Of a DNA stretch of 15,283 nucleotides, positions 12,671 through 15,283 are shown in pieces. This DNA is from an uncultured bacterium (GTDB taxonomy: Bacteria; Bacillota; Clostridia; Lachnospirales; Lachnospiraceae): assembly GCA_905215405.1 (NCBI GenBank), contig CAJMQE010000090.1, positions 1-15,283 of the forward strand. Direction: 5' to 3'. How positions within the stretch are numbered: the first letter of the stretch is position 1; each line of letters opens with the position of its first letter. Position numbers and translations under genes: made by a program. The notes below the pieces were generated by a model, which saw nothing but the letters and a program-made list of their open reading frames with translations, did no database searches and was not told where the DNA came from.

Positions 12671-15253
12671 ATGAATATTGAAGCTTATGATTCTGAAACA
12701 TTACGTAAAATAGTACGTGAACTTCAAAATGAGAACAAGCAGTTAAAAGAAAAACTGATGAAAGCCAATATACCATTTGATACAGAAAATCCGTTTGAGG
12801 AAACTATTAAAAATATAGAGGAATATGACCCGGATCAAGGTGGGCGAATTATGGATGCTGGGTTTATTTCAGATGAAAAAGCACGAAAATTTTTTGCTAT
12901 GTTTTGGGGACGCGAGGATGTATATGCAAAGCGTGGAAAAAAAGGCGGTTACTTTCCGCAGTGTGATAATCGCTGGAATGACCGATTATGTCCGAAGCAA
13001 AGAAGAGAAAAAGTATTCTGCGATGAATGTGAACATACTAAGTGGACGAGATTAGATGTGAAAAAAGTCATTAGTCATTTGGTTGGATATAAAGAGGATG
13101 CTACGGATGTAATTGGGGTATATCCACTTTTGCCAGATGGAACATGCAGATTTCTGGTGTTTGACTTTGATAATCATGAAAAAGGAGCAGAAGAAACTGA
13201 CTTTGCGAATAAAGATGATGAATGGCATGACGAGGTAGATGCTCTACGAAAAATGTGCGAACAGAATGGGATAAAGCCATTGGTGGAAAGATCAAGGTCT
13301 GGAAGAGGTGCTCATGTATGGATATTCTTTAATAGAGCAATACCTGCATCAAAAGCAAGAAATTTCGGGTTTCTGCTATTGGATAAAGGCTCTAATTCCA
13401 TCAATATGAAGTCGTTTCACTATTATGATCGCATGTATCCATCACAGGATGTAGCAAGTCGTATTGGCAATTTGGTAGCACTTCCTCTTCAGGGGCAGGC
13501 ATTAAAGAATGGTAATAGCGCATTTGTGGATGAAAATTGGAATGCCTATGAGAATCAGTGGGATGTGTTGCTAAATAAGACAGAAAAGCTATCAATTGAA
13601 GATGTAGAGAAATATACGCTGAAATGGCAGCAGGAATTATTAGAAAAAAACGGATTATTAGTGAAGCCCAATATGACAAACAGACCAAAACCGTGGAAGA
13701 AACAGTGTGAATTTGTGAAAACTGATGTAACAGGAAAACTTCATATGGTATTAAGCAATGGCGTATACATAGATACATTGAATCTTATGCCTAACATACA
13801 GAATCAGATTCGAAGCATGGCAGCTTTTGATAATCCGGAATTTTACAAGAATAAGAGAATGGGATACTCCAATTACTATAATTTCAGTGCTGTGTATCTT
13901 GGAAAAGATGTGGATGGATATATTCAAATTCCGAGAGGATTGCGGGAGAAAATGCTTGATGAGTGCAATAAAGCTGGAATAAAAGTAGAAATATCAGATC
14001 AGAGAGAAAAGGGTCGTCCAATTAGAGTGAAATTTAATGGAGACTTGAGAACAGGGCAGAATCTGGCAGCGGAGAAAATGCTGACATATTCAGACGGAGT
14101 TTTAAATGCGGCAACTGCTTTTGGAAAAACAGTTGTTTGTAGTTATTTGATAGCAGAAAGAAAAGTAAATACGCTTATTTTATTGCAGAGTAAGGATTTG
14201 CTTATTCAGTGGGTGGAGGAGCTGAATAAATTTCTAACGTTTGATGAAGAACCACCAGAATATGAGACAAAGACAGGAAGAAAGAAAAAGAGAGACAGTG
14301 TAATAGGAATTCTTCATGGCAGCAAGAATACGCTTACTGGGATTGTTGATGTTGCTATGGTAGGTTCAATGTACGGAAAAGGTAATTTCAATGAAATGAT
14401 TAACACCTATGGAATGGTGATTATGGACGAATGTCATCACTCTGCCTCAAATACATCCATGGAATTACTTCAGAAAATCAACGCAAAATATGTTTATGGG
14501 GTATCGGCAACTCCGAAAAGAGGAGATAATCTTGACAAAATTATTTATATGATGCTTGGACCACTCAGACATAAGTTTACTGCTTTGGAGCGTGCAAGGG
14601 AACAGGGGATTGACCATTATTTTGTGCCAAGATATACAAGAGTGGTTGATACGTATGAAAGTAAAGCTGATATTAATAAAGCATATAACATTATCAGTAC
14701 AAGCGAAGTACGTAATGATATGATTATAAATGATGTGAAAGCCAGTGTGTCATTAGGACAAACTCCAGTAGTTCTGACAAGATATAAAGACCATGCAAAA
14801 TTATTGTACGATAGATTAAAAGATTTCGCAGACCATGTATATCTGCTATATGGTGGGAATTCTGATAAGCAAAATGCCGAAATTAGAACGAATCTGAAAG
14901 AAACATCTACAGATGAATCCTTGATTCTGATAGCAACAGGACAAAAAATCGGAGAAGGTTTTGATTTCCCGAGACTTGATGTACTGATGCTTGCAGCACC
15001 AGTTTCTTTTGATGGAAGATTGGAACAGTATATCGGAAGACTGAACCGTGATTATCAAGGAAAAGAAGCAGTTTATGTCTATGACTATATAGACTCACAT
15101 GTCAGATATTTTGATCATATGTATGCAAAGAGGTTAAGAACATATAAAAGAACAGGATTCTCATTATGGACAGGGGAAATACATGCAAAACAGATGATCA
15201 ATGCAATTTATGATTCTGGAAATTATTCTGACTCAAACTTCGCACTTGAATAA
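12671..15253 (+). CDS. AEP primase-SF2 helicase fusion (TOTE-type)
   Basis: An 860-residue enzyme that joins a nucleic-acid polymerase-like domain to a helicase. Residues 7-33 form a short coiled coil. A zinc-binding knuckle follows (Cys98, Cys107, Cys117, Cys120). The archaeo-eukaryotic primase domain shows FLVFDFDN with metal-binding Asp165 and Asp167, SGRGAHVWIFF with His215, and RIGNLVALPLQ near 264-274. The C-terminal SF2 helicase has Walker A ATAFGKT (Lys486), DECHH (586-590), the SATPKR motif, GEGFDFP and QYIGRLNR (786-793), all apparently intact. Databases label this primase type TOTE conflict system AEP. It may prime or extend on DNA opened by its own helicase, in defence or repair. 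GAGGTG seven bases upstream supports the start. It is the last gene of the operon within the window. Confidence 0.88.
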   Translation: MNIEAYDSETLRKIVRELQNENKQLKEKLMKANIPFDTENPFEETIKNIEEYDPDQGGRIMDAGFISDEKARKFFAMFWGREDVYAKRGKKGGYFPQCDNRWNDRLCPKQRREKVFCDECEHTKWTRLDVKKVISHLVGYKEDATDVIGVYPLLPDGTCRFLVFDFDNHEKGAEETDFANKDDEWHDEVDALRKMCEQNGIKPLVERSRSGRGAHVWIFFNRAIPASKARNFGFLLLDKGSNSINMKSFHYYDRMYPSQDVASRIGNLVALPLQGQALKNGNSAFVDENWNAYENQWDVLLNKTEKLSIEDVEKYTLKWQQELLEKNGLLVKPNMTNRPKPWKKQCEFVKTDVTGKLHMVLSNGVYIDTLNLMPNIQNQIRSMAAFDNPEFYKNKRMGYSNYYNFSAVYLGKDVDGYIQIPRGLREKMLDECNKAGIKVEISDQREKGRPIRVKFNGDLRTGQNLAAEKMLTYSDGVLNAATAFGKTVVCSYLIAERKVNTLILLQSKDLLIQWVEELNKFLTFDEEPPEYETKTGRKKKRDSVIGILHGSKNTLTGIVDVAMVGSMYGKGNFNEMINTYGMVIMDECHHSASNTSMELLQKINAKYVYGVSATPKRGDNLDKIIYMMLGPLRHKFTALERAREQGIDHYFVPRYTRVVDTYESKADINKAYNIISTSEVRNDMIINDVKASVSLGQTPVVLTRYKDHAKLLYDRLKDFADHVYLLYGGNSDKQNAEIRTNLKETSTDESLILIATGQKIGEGFDFPRLDVLMLAAPVSFDGRLEQYIGRLNRDYQGKEAVYVYDYIDSHVRYFDHMYAKRLRTYKRTGFSLWTGEIHAKQMINAIYDSGNYSDSNFALE

Positions 15254-15283
15254 GTGCCTATGCACCTTGAAAATTCAATAATA

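Noticed and set aside
15254..15283. GTGC...GCAC and TTGAA/TTCAA dyads just after the last gene
   Set aside because: Too short and cut by the window edge; it might be a terminator or the start of another element, but this cannot be supported.
1..15283. CRISPR arrays, tRNA or rRNA genes
   Set aside because: No regularly spaced direct repeats and no recognisable tRNA or rRNA sequence seen on either strand.

Overview
The window looks like accessory DNA from an AT-rich, low-GC Gram-positive bacterium, most likely a gut Clostridia/Lachnospiraceae species. This is inferred from the strong AGGAGG-type ribosome sites, the near-consensus sigma-A promoters, the codon use, and recalled resemblance of the proteins to that group. 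No rRNA, tRNA, CRISPR array or complete insertion sequence was found.

Left edge (1-1080): the C-terminal part of a restriction-type SF2 helicase is cut off at both ends. It abuts a minus-strand remnant that resembles the 5' end of an IS21-type transposase gene with its repeat-bearing terminus. Most of 900-1080 holds nothing recognisable.

Arsenic operon (1088-6944, plus strand): a perfect-consensus promoter with repeats around it drives arsR, a CoA-disulfide/persulfide reductase with a rhodanese tail, an ACR3 arsenite efflux permease, a fused DUF2703-ArsD metallochaperone, and a two-domain ArsA ATPase. The genes are tightly packed and each has a good ribosome site. ArsD should pass As(III) to ArsA, which energises efflux, probably through ACR3; the flavoprotein probably handles thiol/persulfide redox. 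No arsenate reductase (arsC) is present. A 13-bp-stem hairpin that can work in both directions separates this operon from the convergent gene.

Defence-like region (6951-15253): a minus-strand STAND-type NTPase with TPR repeats lies divergent from a small protein of unknown function. Then come a small HTH protein and a YhcG-type PDDEXK (DUF1016) nuclease gene that is broken by a 13-bp tandem duplication. After a terminator and a new promoter there is a compact three-gene operon: an acidic protein of unknown function, a stand-alone RecQ-C-terminal-like winged-helix protein (RQC-minor type), and an 860-residue fusion of a zinc-binding archaeo-eukaryotic primase to an SF2 helicase. This operon is the best candidate for a poorly described conflict or DNA-repair system.

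Overall, the window reads as an island in which a metal-resistance operon is embedded among intact and decaying defence genes, with a transposon scar on its left. The most notable sequence-level observations are the reversible-looking duplication in yhcG, a 31-bp palindrome present both inside yhcG and downstream of it, and the gene fusion in arsD whose linker is a translated ribosome-binding site.
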